Source of the DNA: Pseudomonas helleri
GTDB taxonomy: Bacteria; Pseudomonadota; Gammaproteobacteria; Pseudomonadales; Pseudomonadaceae
Reading direction: 5' to 3'
Assembly: GCF_001043025.1 (NCBI RefSeq)
Contig: NZ_JYLD01000007.1
Span: 248,001-312,000, forward strand
DNA length: 64,000 nucleotides
The position numbers were made by a program, and so were the translations under genes. The notes below the pieces were generated by a model that was not told the origin of the DNA, searched no databases, and saw only the letters and a list, made by a program, of their open reading frames with translations. This document shows, in pieces, positions 18,607 through 26,500 of the stretch (positions are counted from its first letter, which is position 1; each line of letters begins with the position of its first letter).

Positions 18607-19803
18607 ATGTCCAACAGCACTGATATCCCGGCTCCAAACCGTTCCAGCATGGTGTTTCTCGGGCTTACCGTCCTGACCTTTCTGGCGGCTTCGGCGGCGC
18701 CCACGCCGCTGTACCGTATCTACCAGGAAAACATGCACTTTTCGGCCGCCACCTTGACCCTTATTTTCGGCGTTTATGCCTTGAGCTTGCTGACGGCGCT
18801 GCTGACAGTGGGCTCATTGTCGGATTATTTGGGGCGTAAACCAGTCATTTTTTGTGCGTTGATCCTCGACATGCTGGCGATGGGCTTGTTCCTCAGCGCG
18901 GACAGTGTGGCCTGGCTGATTGCCGCGCGCTTGTTGCAAGGCTTTGCCACGGGTATGGCAACCAGTGCGCTGGGCGCTGCAATGCTGGACAACGATCGCC
19001 AGCAAGGGCCACTGATCAATAGCATTTCACCCTTGGTGGGCATGGCCTGCGGGGCATTTGGCACCAGCGTGCTGGTGGAGTTTGCGCCGCAACCGTTGCA
19101 CCTCGCGTACTGGGTATTGCTCGGTTTGCTGGCCGCCCAGGCCGTGTATGTCTGGCGATTGCCCGAGAGCGTGAGCCCGCAACCCGGCGTACTAGGTTCG
19201 TTGCGGCCCAGCTTGCATATCCCGCCGCAAGCACGTGCGGCGATGTGGCAGGTGTTGCCGGTCAACGTTGCGGTGTGGGCGATGGGGGGCTTTTACCTGG
19301 CGCTGGTGCCGTCACTGATCCGTGCGGCCACGGGCTCAAACTCTTTTCTGGTGGGCGGGGCGATGGTGGCCGTGCTGACCTTGAGTGGCGCCCTGGCTAT
19401 TTTCAGCATGCGCAATCAATCTGCCACGTGGGTGCTGACGCTGGGCTCCAGTCTGCTGGTGGTGGGCGTCAGCACAATCATGCTGGCCGTTCACAGTGGC
19501 AACCTCGGGCTGTTTTTCTTTGGCTCGTTAGTGGCTGGCAGCGGCTTTGGCACCGGCTTTTTAGGCAGCATCCGCAGTGTCGTGCCGTTGGCGCTGCCCC
19601 ATGAGCGGGCGGGCTTGATGTCGGCTTTTTACATCCTCAGTTATCTGGCGTTCTGCCTGCCGGTATTGCTGGTGGGGAGCCTGACGCGCATTTTTGGTCT
19701 GGTCAGAACCGCCGACGGCTTCAGTGTGGTGTTGATTGTGCTGGCACTGGGGGCACTGTTAAGTGTGTTTTTAAGACGAGCTGCCAGCCCGTACAAGGCT
19801 TGA
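18607..19803 (+). CDS. MFS transporter (drug-efflux-like)
   Basis: This 398-residue protein has about 12 membrane helices. After helix 2 it carries GSLSDYLGRKPVIFCALILD, a good match to the MFS motif A, and the start FLGLTVLTFLAASAAPTPLYRIYQE resembles 12-helix exporters annotated as MFS transporter next to TetR genes. The region RLLQGFATGMATSALGAAMLD fits helix 4-5. GCGAGG at 18597-18602 precedes the ATG. It is divergent from the TetR repressor. An efflux role is inferred; the substrate is unknown. Confidence 0.88.
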   Translation: MSNSTDIPAPNRSSMVFLGLTVLTFLAASAAPTPLYRIYQENMHFSAATLTLIFGVYALSLLTALLTVGSLSDYLGRKPVIFCALILDMLAMGLFLSADSVAWLIAARLLQGFATGMATSALGAAMLDNDRQQGPLINSISPLVGMACGAFGTSVLVEFAPQPLHLAYWVLLGLLAAQAVYVWRLPESVSPQPGVLGSLRPSLHIPPQARAAMWQVLPVNVAVWAMGGFYLALVPSLIRAATGSNSFLVGGAMVAVLTLSGALAIFSMRNQSATWVLTLGSSLLVVGVSTIMLAVHSGNLGLFFFGSLVAGSGFGTGFLGSIRSVVPLALPHERAGLMSAFYILSYLAFCLPVLLVGSLTRIFGLVRTADGFSVVLIVLALGALLSVFLRRAASPYKA

Positions 19804-19818
19804 GTCCGCGCCTTTCGT

Positions 19819-19830
19819 ACCTATATAGGT
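19819..19830. promoter_or_regulatory. Perfect 12-bp palindrome upstream of the TDT transporter
   Basis: ACCTATATAGGT is self-complementary and lies about 95 nt before the start codon at 19924, after the MFS stop. Further AT-rich sequence (GTTATATAGATAT) follows. It may be an operator; no cognate regulator is adjacent. Confidence 0.35.
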
Positions 19831-19923
19831 AAAACAGATAACAGTTAGAGAAATTACCCGTTATATAGATATTCGATTCAGTTCTACTCTTGAATCACCT
19901 CACAAGAGGAACAGGAGGAGCCC

Positions 19924-21075
19924 ATGAATTGCACCACAACTGCCAAAGCTGACTTTCGGCCACTGAGCCAATTGCAGCACCCACGTGAAATGATTCGCCA
20001 GTTCACCCCGAACTGGTTTGCCGCCACCATGGGCACAGGCGTCCTGGCCTTGGCACTGGCGCAATTGCCGGTACAAATCCCGGGGCTGCATGCCGTTGCC
20101 GAAGGCCTCTGGCTGTTCAACATCGGTTTGTTCATTCTGTTCAGCCTGCTCTACGGTGCGCGCTGGGTGCTGTATTTCGATGAAGCGCGGAGGATCTTCG
20201 GTCACTCCACCGTGTCGATGTTTTTCGGCACCATCCCTATGGGCCTGGCGACCATCATCAACGGTTTTCTGTTGTTTGGCGTCGCCCGCTGGGGCAGCGA
20301 TATGGTCCAGGTGGCGCATGTGCTGTGGTGGCTGGATGTGGCCATGTCGCTGGCGTTCGGGGTGATGATCCCTTACATGATGTTCACCCGTCAGGATCAC
20401 AGCATCGACCAGATGACCGCGGTCTGGCTGTTGCCGGTGGTGGCGGCTGAAGTGGCGGCGGCCAGTGGCGGCTTGCTCGCCCCGCATCTGGCTGACCCGG
20501 TGATGCAGTTCCATGTGCTGATCACCAGCTACGTGCTATGGGCGTTTTCGGTGCCGGTCGCTTTCAGCATTTTGACCATCCTGATGTTGCGCATGGCGCT
20601 GCACAAGTTGCCGCACGAAAACATGGCCGCGTCGAGCTGGCTGGCGTTGGGGCCGATTGGTACCGGCGCACTGGGCATGTTGCTGTTGGGGGCTGATTCG
20701 CCCGCGATTTTTGCCGCCAATGGTTTTGCCCGCATCGGTGAAATCGCCGAAGGCCTGGGTTTGATCTCGGGTATCGCGTTGTGGGGCTTCGGGCTGTGGT
20801 GGATTCTGATGGCGCTGCTGATCACCATCCGCTACTTCCGTGCCGGTATTCCGTTCAACCTGGGCTGGTGGGGCTTTACCTTCCCGCTGGGCGTTTACTC
20901 GCTGGCCACCTTGCGTCTGGGCCATGTGTTGCAACTGAGCTTTTTCGATGGGGTGGGCTGTGTGCTGGTCGCGATGCTGGTGATGATGTGGTTCATTGTC
21001 GGTTCGCGCACCCTTAAAGGTGCCTGGCGCGGCGAGTTGTTTGTGTCGCCGTGCATCGCCGGACTTAAGAAGTAA
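19924..21075 (+). CDS. TDT/SLAC1-family anion or dicarboxylate transporter (TehA-like)
   Basis: This 383-residue integral membrane protein has about ten helices. It carries the TDT-family opening FTPNWFAATMGTGVLALALAQ, then the YGARWVLYFDEARRIFGHSTV loop and the pore-lining FFGTIPMGLATIINGFLLFG. The family includes TehA (tellurite resistance), Mae1 (malate) and sulfite exporters, so the substrate is uncertain between organic acids and sulfite. AGGAACAGGAGGAGCCC before the ATG is an unusually strong ribosome site. Confidence 0.88.
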   Translation: MNCTTTAKADFRPLSQLQHPREMIRQFTPNWFAATMGTGVLALALAQLPVQIPGLHAVAEGLWLFNIGLFILFSLLYGARWVLYFDEARRIFGHSTVSMFFGTIPMGLATIINGFLLFGVARWGSDMVQVAHVLWWLDVAMSLAFGVMIPYMMFTRQDHSIDQMTAVWLLPVVAAEVAAASGGLLAPHLADPVMQFHVLITSYVLWAFSVPVAFSILTILMLRMALHKLPHENMAASSWLALGPIGTGALGMLLLGADSPAIFAANGFARIGEIAEGLGLISGIALWGFGLWWILMALLITIRYFRAGIPFNLGWWGFTFPLGVYSLATLRLGHVLQLSFFDGVGCVLVAMLVMMWFIVGSRTLKGAWRGELFVSPCIAGLKK

Positions 21076-21206
21076 TCCATGTGCCCAGGCTCTGTGCGAA
21101 AACGCCGAAATTGACGTTTTTCGTTACAGAACCTGGGTAAGGTTGTGTCTTGAGTGTTAAAACCACACTCCAATGAGAAAGCCTCCGGCGCAACTTGAGT
21201 ACATGG

Positions 21207-23084
21207 ATGATGAGTCACCCTTCGCAGTTCAGTTTGCTCGGGAAGCGTCGCTTCCTGCCGTTCTTTGTCACCCAGTCCCTGGGTGCGCTCAATGACAACC
21301 TGTTCAAGCAGTCGCTGATTCTCGCCATCCTTTATAAGCTGAGCATCGACGGGGATCGCGGCATCTGGGTCAACCTGTGTGCGCTGCTCTTCATCATTCC
21401 GTTCTTTTTGTTCTCGGCCTTGGCCGGGCAATTTGGCGAAAAATACCCCAAAGACCAACTGATTCGTCTGATCAAACTGGGCGAAATCGCCATCATGGTT
21501 GTCGGCGCCATCGGTTTTGCGTTCGATCATTTGACCTTGATGCTGGTCGCGCTGTTTGCTATGGGCACCCACTCGGCTCTGTTCGGTCCGGTGAAGTACT
21601 CGATCTTGCCGCAGACCCTGCACGACGATGAACTGGTAGGCGGTAACGGCCTGGTTGAAATGGGCACCTTTTTATCGATTCTGGCGGGCACCATCGGCGC
21701 CGGGATCATGCTCTCGTCGCAGCACTACACGGTGATTGTGTCGGGGGTGATTATTTCGGTGGCCGTGCTCGGGTATCTGGCCAGTCGCGCCATACCGCGG
21801 GTTGCTGCCGACACTCCAGAACTGCGCCTTAACTGGAACATCTTCAGTGAGACCTGGGCCACGCTGCGCCTGGGTTTGAATCAGACGCCTGCCGTGTCGC
21901 GGTCAGTGGTCGGCAACTCGTGGTTCTGGTTTGTCGGGGCGATTTATCTCACGCAAATCCCGGCCTACGCCAAAGAATGGTTGTACGGCGATGAAACCGT
22001 GGTGACGCTGATTCTCACCGTGTTTTCGGTGGGCATTGCCGTGGGCTCGATGCTCTGCGAAAAGCTCTCGGGGCGTAAGGTCGAAATCGGCCTGGTACCG
22101 TTTGGCTCGTTTGGTCTGACTGTGTTTGGCCTGTTGCTGTGGTGGCATTCGGGGCACATGCCGCAAAACATCCAGGCCAACGACTGGCTCGGCGTGCTGG
22201 GCTTTAGCCAGGCCTGGTGGGTGTTGCTGGATATTTTGGGGCTGGGCGTGTTTGGCGGCTTCTATATAGTGCCGCTATATGCGCTGATCCAGTCGCGCAC
22301 CGCCGAAAACGAACGCGCCCGGGTCATCGCCGCCAACAACATTCTCAATGCGCTGTTTATGGTGGTGTCGGCCGTCGTCACCATCCTGCTGCTGAGTGTG
22401 GCCAAGCTGACGATTCCAGAGCTGTTTCTGGTGGTGTCGTTGCTGAACATCGCGGTCAACACCTACATCTTCAAAATCGTCCCTGAATTCACCATGCGCT
22501 TCATGATCTGGCTGCTCAGCCATTCCATGTACCGCGTCAAACACAAAAACCTGGAAGCCATCCCGGATGAAGGGGCGGCCTTGTTGGTGTGCAACCACGT
22601 GTCGTTCGTGGATGCGTTGTTGATCGGCGGCGCAGTGCGTCGGCCGATTCGCTTTGTGATGTATTACAAAATCTACAACTTGCCGGTGCTCAACTTTATC
22701 TTCCGGACTGCGGGCGCGATTCCGATCGCCGGGCGTGCTGAAGACGAGGCGACCTATGAGCGTGCGTTCAGAAAGATTGCCCAGTATTTGAATGACGGTG
22801 AACTGGTGTGCATCTTCCCGGAAGGCAAGTTGACCAGTGATGGCCAGATCAGCGAGTTCAAGGCGGGGGTTCGGGTGATTTTGGAGCAGACGCCAGTGCC
22901 GGTCATTCCGATGGCGTTGCAAGGCCTGTGGGGCAGCTTTTTCAGCCGTGACCCGAACAAGGGCTTTTTCCGCCGCTTGTGGTCGCGGGTCACCCTGGTG
23001 GCGGGCGCGCCGATACCGGCCAGCGAAGCCACACAAAAGCTGTTGCGTGAGCGGGTCAGTGAATTGCGCGGTGATGTCGCGTGA
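21207..23084 (+). CDS. MFS transporter fused to PlsC-type acyltransferase
   Basis: This ~625-residue fusion starts with an LplT-like MFS part (about residues 1-415: FLPFFVTQSLGALNDNLFKQ, GTHSALFGPVKYSILPQ). It ends with a glycerophospholipid acyltransferase domain (about 430-620) carrying the catalytic CNHVSFVDALLIGG (HX4D) and the FPEGKLTSDGQ block. It resembles the LplT-Aas fusion of lysophospholipid recycling but lacks the AMP-dependent acyl-ACP synthetase domain, so it probably flips lysophospholipid and reacylates it with acyl-ACP or acyl-CoA. The start is uncertain: ATG 21207 or 21210 is preferred to TTG 21195, and none has a good ribosome site. Confidence 0.88.
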   Translation: MMSHPSQFSLLGKRRFLPFFVTQSLGALNDNLFKQSLILAILYKLSIDGDRGIWVNLCALLFIIPFFLFSALAGQFGEKYPKDQLIRLIKLGEIAIMVVGAIGFAFDHLTLMLVALFAMGTHSALFGPVKYSILPQTLHDDELVGGNGLVEMGTFLSILAGTIGAGIMLSSQHYTVIVSGVIISVAVLGYLASRAIPRVAADTPELRLNWNIFSETWATLRLGLNQTPAVSRSVVGNSWFWFVGAIYLTQIPAYAKEWLYGDETVVTLILTVFSVGIAVGSMLCEKLSGRKVEIGLVPFGSFGLTVFGLLLWWHSGHMPQNIQANDWLGVLGFSQAWWVLLDILGLGVFGGFYIVPLYALIQSRTAENERARVIAANNILNALFMVVSAVVTILLLSVAKLTIPELFLVVSLLNIAVNTYIFKIVPEFTMRFMIWLLSHSMYRVKHKNLEAIPDEGAALLVCNHVSFVDALLIGGAVRRPIRFVMYYKIYNLPVLNFIFRTAGAIPIAGRAEDEATYERAFRKIAQYLNDGELVCIFPEGKLTSDGQISEFKAGVRVILEQTPVPVIPMALQGLWGSFFSRDPNKGFFRRLWSRVTLVAGAPIPASEATQKLLRERVSELRGDVA

Positions 23085-23101
23085 GGTAAAGGCTGGGGAG
23101 G

Positions 23102-23154
23102 GCGAGCCAGTCTCGCGATCTTTTGATTGTCAGAAGATCGCGAGACACGCTCTA
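23102..23154. repeat. Degenerate REP inverted pair, type A
   Basis: GTCTCGCGATCTTTTGA and GAAGATCGCGAGAC form an inverted pair like the other type A elements, but the outer arms have decayed (gcgagcca / acgctct). It lies between convergent genes ending at 23084 and 23159. Confidence 0.7.
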
Positions 23155-23158
23155 GCGT

Positions 23159-23473
23159 TTAGCTGCTGAGCTTAAGCCCGGCCAGGCCGGCAATGATCAG
23201 CGCAACGCTGGCCAGTCGGAACAGCGCCATGGATTCACCAAACAGAATGATCCCGGCGATGACCGTGCCGACAGCGCCCACACCGGTCCAGATGGCATAA
23301 GCGGTGCCCAGTGGCAGTTCTTTCATGGCCAGGCCGAGCAGGCCAAGGCTGACCAGCATGGCTGCAACGGTCAGGGCGGTGGGGATTGGCCGAGTGAAGC
23401 CTTCGGTGTATTTGAGGCCGACGGCCCAGCCCACTTCAAACAGACCGGCAAAAAACAGAATAATCCAGGACAT
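23159..23473 (-). CDS. gdx: Guanidinium exporter, small multidrug resistance family
   Basis: This 104-residue four-helix SMR protein of the SugE/Gdx subgroup has the essential glutamate Glu13 in [19 protein letters not shown]. The rest, including [19 protein letters not shown], fits the family closely. Gdx proteins form dual-topology dimers that export guanidinium in exchange for protons. The start at 23473 has GGAG ideally placed; an upstream TTG at 23488 is rejected because it would overlap the riboswitch. A guanidine-II riboswitch lies immediately upstream (23493-23543), which confirms the substrate independently of homology. Confidence 0.95.
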   Translation of the reverse strand: MSWIILFFAGLFEVGWAVGLKYTEGFTRPIPTALTVAAMLVSLGLLGLAMKELPLGTAYAIWTGVGAVGTVIAGIILFGESMALFRLASVALIIAGLAGLKLSS

Positions 23474-23481
23474 GGTTATCT

Positions 23482-23543
23482 CCATCAATTGATGGGGTCG
23501 TCCCCAGATTAATCACTCGATGAGTCGCAGGGTCGTCCCCGCA
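23482..23543 (-). promoter_or_regulatory. Guanidine-II (mini-ykkC) riboswitch with expression platform
   Basis: On the minus strand two short hairpins each carry the loop ACGA inside GGGG...CCC stems: one at 23526-23543 (gcggggacgaccctgc) and one at 23493-23506 (tggggacgacccca), joined by about 19 nt. Twin hairpins with ACGR loops are the definition of the mini-ykkC/guanidine-II class. Next comes the perfect palindrome CCATCAATTGATGG (23482-23495). It shares bases with hairpin 2 and pairs part of the ribosome site GGAG, so ligand-stabilised hairpin 2 would free the ribosome site. Confidence 0.9.
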
Positions 23544-23591
23544 GTGCGCACTATATTGCACACGATTTTTCTGACGATCAACCCCGAGTTT

Positions 23592-24557
23592 TCAGTCAGT
23601 GGATGGCTGGTTGGCCTTCAAGCGATCGTCTTTTTCACTCATCCGGCGGAAATACGTCGACAGCAACGCCCCCGAAATGTTGTGCCACACACTGAACAGC
23701 GCACTGGGCACGGCTGCCAGCGGCGAAAAGTGCGCGCTGGCCAATGCCGCGCCCAGGCCGGAGTTCTGCATGCCGACTTCCAGGGCCAGGGATTTGCGCT
23801 GGGCCAACGGCAGTTTGAACAGGCGGCCGGTAAAGTAGCCGAGCAAATAGCCAAAGCTGTTGTGCAGCATGACCACGGCCATGATCAACAGGCCCGACTC
23901 GGCGATTTTTGCCTGACTGGCGGCCACCACAGCGGCCACGATAATCACAATGCTGACCACCGACACCAGCGGCAGCACGTCGACTGCGAAGTGCACGCGC
24001 GCGCCGAGCAAGCGTTGCACCAGCACGCCCAGCACAATCGGCAGCAACACCACCTGCAGGATTGACCAGAACAGCTCCATAAATGACACCGGCAACCAGG
24101 CCGATGCCAGCAGCCAGATCAGCGCCGGGGTCAGCAGTGGGGCGAGGAGGGTGGTCACGGCGGCAATCGCCACGGACAGGGCCAGGTCGCCTCGCGCCAG
24201 CCAGGTCATGACATTGGAAGACGTGCCGCTTGGGCAGCAGCCCACCAGAATCACCCCGACGGCGATCTCGGGCGGCAGGTGGAAAATCTGACAGAGCAAC
24301 CACGCCACGCCGGGCATGATCACGAAATGAGCAACCACACCCAGCGCAACGCGCCACGGGTGGCGGGCGACTTCAGCGAAGTCATCGAGTTTGAGGGTCA
24401 GGCCCATACCGAACATCACCACACCCAGAAGCGGCACGATGGCGCCTTTGAGGCCGATAAACCAACCGGGCTGCAGAAACGCCAGCACGGCAAAAATTAG
24501 CACCCAGTAAGCAAAGGTATTACCGACAAAGCGGCTTAAAGCAGCAAGTGCACGCAT
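23592..24557 (-). CDS. Bile acid:sodium symporter-family transporter (PanS-like)
   Basis: This 321-residue protein has about ten membrane helices. BASS-family signatures include LGVVMFGMGLTLKLDDF near residue 50, VGVILVGCCPSGTSSNVMTWLARGD (the crossover region around residue 100), and LALEVGMQNSGLGAALASAHF in the second half. Bacterial relatives move ketopantoate, pyruvate-like acids or other organic anions with sodium. The ATG at 24557 has AAGGA upstream; an in-frame start at 24611 lies within the REP pair and is rejected. It is in tandem with the gdx gene but 118 nt away. Confidence 0.9.
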   Translation of the reverse strand: MRALAALSRFVGNTFAYWVLIFAVLAFLQPGWFIGLKGAIVPLLGVVMFGMGLTLKLDDFAEVARHPWRVALGVVAHFVIMPGVAWLLCQIFHLPPEIAVGVILVGCCPSGTSSNVMTWLARGDLALSVAIAAVTTLLAPLLTPALIWLLASAWLPVSFMELFWSILQVVLLPIVLGVLVQRLLGARVHFAVDVLPLVSVVSIVIIVAAVVAASQAKIAESGLLIMAVVMLHNSFGYLLGYFTGRLFKLPLAQRKSLALEVGMQNSGLGAALASAHFSPLAAVPSALFSVWHNISGALLSTYFRRMSEKDDRLKANQPSTD

Positions 24558-24584
24558 GGTGTTCCTTATTATGGTCAGGCTTTT

Positions 24585-24668
24585 GTGGGAGCGGGCTTGC
24601 TCGCGATGCAAGCCACTCGGTCATTTTGATGTACGAGTCGATCCAATCGCGAGCAAGCCCGCTCCCAC
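24585..24668. repeat. REP inverted pair, type B
   Basis: GTGGGAGCGGGCTTGCTCGCGAT and its exact inverted complement enclose about 38 nt. It lies upstream of the BASS transporter gene and just after the end of rdgC (both on the minus strand). Confidence 0.9.
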
Positions 24669-24679
24669 GGGCGTCAGGG

Positions 24680-25600
24680 TTAAATCCCTTGTGGAATTTC
24701 TTCACCGCCCAGCGCTTCAAACAACTGCGGCAAGAACTCACCGAAGGTCAGCATCATCAAGGTGAAGCTGGCGTCTTGTTGGCCGAGGTCATCGTCACCG
24801 CCGTTCTGTTCGGCTTCGTCTTGCAGCAGGTCTTCAAACTTCAGGCGTTTGACCACCAGTTTGTCGTCCAGCACAAACGACAGCTTGTCTTGCCAGGCCA
24901 GCGACAGTTGGGTCACGACTTTGCCAGTGCTCAGGTGCAACTGGATTTCATCGCTGGTCAGGTCCTGACGCTTGCAACGGATAATCCCGCCGTCTTCGTG
25001 GGTGTCGCGCAGTTCGCACTCATCCAGCACAAAGAAGTTGTCGGCCGCTTTTTGGGTTTTGACCCATTCGGTCATGGTGGCGCTTGGCGCGACTTTTACG
25101 CCCAGCGGGCGAACCGGCAGCGAGCCGATCACTTCACGCAGGGTGGACAGCAAGTCTTCGGCGCGTTTAGGGCTGGAGGCGTTGACCAGGATCAGGCCCT
25201 GTTTTGGCGCGATGGCGGCAAAGGTGGCCGAACGGCGAATAAAGGCACGCGGCAGGAAGGCCTGGATGATTTCATCCTTGAGCTGGTCACGCTCCTTCTT
25301 ATAGACCTTGCGCATTTGCTCGGCTTCGATCTCTTCGACCTTCTCCTTTAATGCATCACGCACAACGCTGCCTGGCAGGATGCGTTCTTCTTTACGGGCG
25401 GCAATCAGCAGGAAGTCCTGGCTGGCGTGAACCAGCGGTGCGTCTTCGCCTTTGCCGAAAGGGGCGACGAAACCGTAGGTGGCTAATTCCTGGCTTGCAC
25501 ACGGGCGGGCCGGTTTGGTGGCCAGTGCCGTTTCCAGCACCTGCGCATCAAAAGGCAGATCTTGGGTCAGGCGATAGATAAGCAGGTTTTTGAACCACAT
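24680..25600 (-). CDS. rdgC: Recombination-associated protein RdgC
   Basis: This 306-residue DNA-binding ring protein inhibits RecA-mediated strand exchange; it forms a dimer with a hole that fits duplex DNA. The sequence begins [19 protein letters not shown], the expected RdgC N-terminus, and continues with [16 protein letters not shown] and [19 protein letters not shown]. The start at 25600 fits the family length; an in-frame start at 25687 would add 29 unrelated residues. Its promoter must share the 160 nt between it and the divergent tRNA-Val gene. Confidence 0.95.
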   Translation of the reverse strand: MWFKNLLIYRLTQDLPFDAQVLETALATKPARPCASQELATYGFVAPFGKGEDAPLVHASQDFLLIAARKEERILPGSVVRDALKEKVEEIEAEQMRKVYKKERDQLKDEIIQAFLPRAFIRRSATFAAIAPKQGLILVNASSPKRAEDLLSTLREVIGSLPVRPLGVKVAPSATMTEWVKTQKAADNFFVLDECELRDTHEDGGIIRCKRQDLTSDEIQLHLSTGKVVTQLSLAWQDKLSFVLDDKLVVKRLKFEDLLQDEAEQNGGDDDLGQQDASFTLMMLTFGEFLPQLFEALGGEEIPQGI

Positions 25601-25710
25601 GGGGTGAATCACTCCTTTATACAAAGAGGGCATTATTCGCTTGATAGCCTTAATAGGCCAACCCTGCGCTAAGCCTTTGTCGTGCATAAGAAAATTATTT
25701 TAAAAAGTGC

Positions 25711-25739
25711 TTGCCAGACTATAGGTCGCTCCGTAGAAT
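25711..25739 (+). promoter_or_regulatory. Sigma-70 promoter for the first tRNA-Val/tRNA-Asp unit
   Basis: TTGCCA (25711-25716) and TAGAAT (25734-25739) are separated by 17 bp and followed by a GC-rich discriminator GCGCGCC, the pattern of stringently controlled stable-RNA promoters. Confidence 0.75.
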
Positions 25740-25761
25740 GCGCGCCACACCGAGAGTGAAA

Positions 25762-25837
25762 GGGTGATTAGCTCAGCTGGGAGAGCATCTGCCTTACAAG
25801 CAGAGGGTCGGCGGTTCGATCCCGTCATCACCCACCA
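25762..25837 (+). tRNA. tRNA-Val (anticodon TAC)
   Basis: 76 nt including encoded CCA. Acceptor GGGTGAT pairs with ATCACCC; anticodon loop CTTACAA gives TAC; T loop GGTTCGATCC. First of two identical copies. Confidence 0.97.
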
Positions 25838-25856
25838 TTCGCTCACAGTGTTACGC

Positions 25857-25933
25857 GCAGCGGTAGTTCAGTCGGTTAGAATACCGGCCTGTCACGCCGG
25901 GGGTCGCGGGTTCGAGTCCCGTCCGCTGCGCCA
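25857..25933 (+). tRNA. tRNA-Asp (anticodon GTC)
   Basis: 77 nt including CCA. Acceptor GCAGCGG pairs with CCGCTGC, discriminator G; anticodon loop CTGTCAC gives GTC. It lies 19 nt after tRNA-Val, so the two are probably co-transcribed. Confidence 0.97.
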
Positions 25934-26152
25934 TTTTTTGTACCACAAGCCCCTTGAACGCTTGTGGTTGGGAAGGTCCGCTGAATGCAGGCTTTTCCTG
26001 AAAGGCTTCGGTTCAGCAGCTCGCTGTTGAATCAAAGATGCAGGGCGTTGGAAACGGTAGTTTTTAAACGGGTTTGAAAAAAACTTGAATAAAAACAACC
26101 ACTTACACAAAAAGTGTGAGAGAATGCGCCCCGCAACGAGAGTGAAGTGAAA

Positions 26153-26228
26153 GGGTGATTAGCTCAGCTGGGAGAGCATCTGCCTTACAAGCAGAGGGTC
26201 GGCGGTTCGATCCCGTCATCACCCACCA
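26153..26228 (+). tRNA. tRNA-Val (anticodon TAC), second copy
   Basis: Identical to the copy at 25762. The spacer upstream differs from that of the first copy and its promoter is weaker-looking (GAGAAT at 26120-26125 with no good -35), so read-through from the first unit is possible. Confidence 0.97.
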
Positions 26229-26247
26229 TTCGCTTTCAGTGTTACGC

Positions 26248-26324
26248 GCAGCGGTAGTTCAGTCGGTTAGAATACCGGCCTGTCACGCCGGGGGTCGCGG
26301 GTTCGAGTCCCGTCCGCTGCGCCA
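26248..26324 (+). tRNA. tRNA-Asp (anticodon GTC), second copy
   Basis: Identical to the copy at 25857 and again 19 nt after tRNA-Val. A terminator hairpin follows at 26364. Confidence 0.97.
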
Positions 26325-26363
26325 TATTCGGAACACAAGCCCCTTGAACGCTTGTGATCCACA

Positions 26364-26391
26364 GAAAGCCCGCCTAGTGCGGGCTTTTTTG
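26364..26391 (+). terminator. Terminator after the tRNA-Val/Asp array
   Basis: AAAGCCCGC / GCGGGCTTTTTT stem with short loop CTAGT and T-run on the plus strand. Confidence 0.85.
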
Positions 26392-26414
26392 TGCGCGTGT
26401 GTTTTGTATGTGGC

Positions 26415-26481
26415 TGTAGGAGCGAGCTTGCCTCGCGATCTTTTAAAACTCAAAAGATCGCGAGACAAGCTCGCTCCTGCA
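26415..26481. repeat. REP inverted pair, type A (minus orientation)
   Basis: Arms tgtaggagcgagcttgcc... and ...gagacaagctcgctcctgca. As at 14323, the C/A position pairs as G-U only on the minus strand, the strand of the receptor gene that ends 20 nt away at 26501. Confidence 0.88.
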
Positions 26482-26500
26482 GGTTTACTGCACGGGCGCT

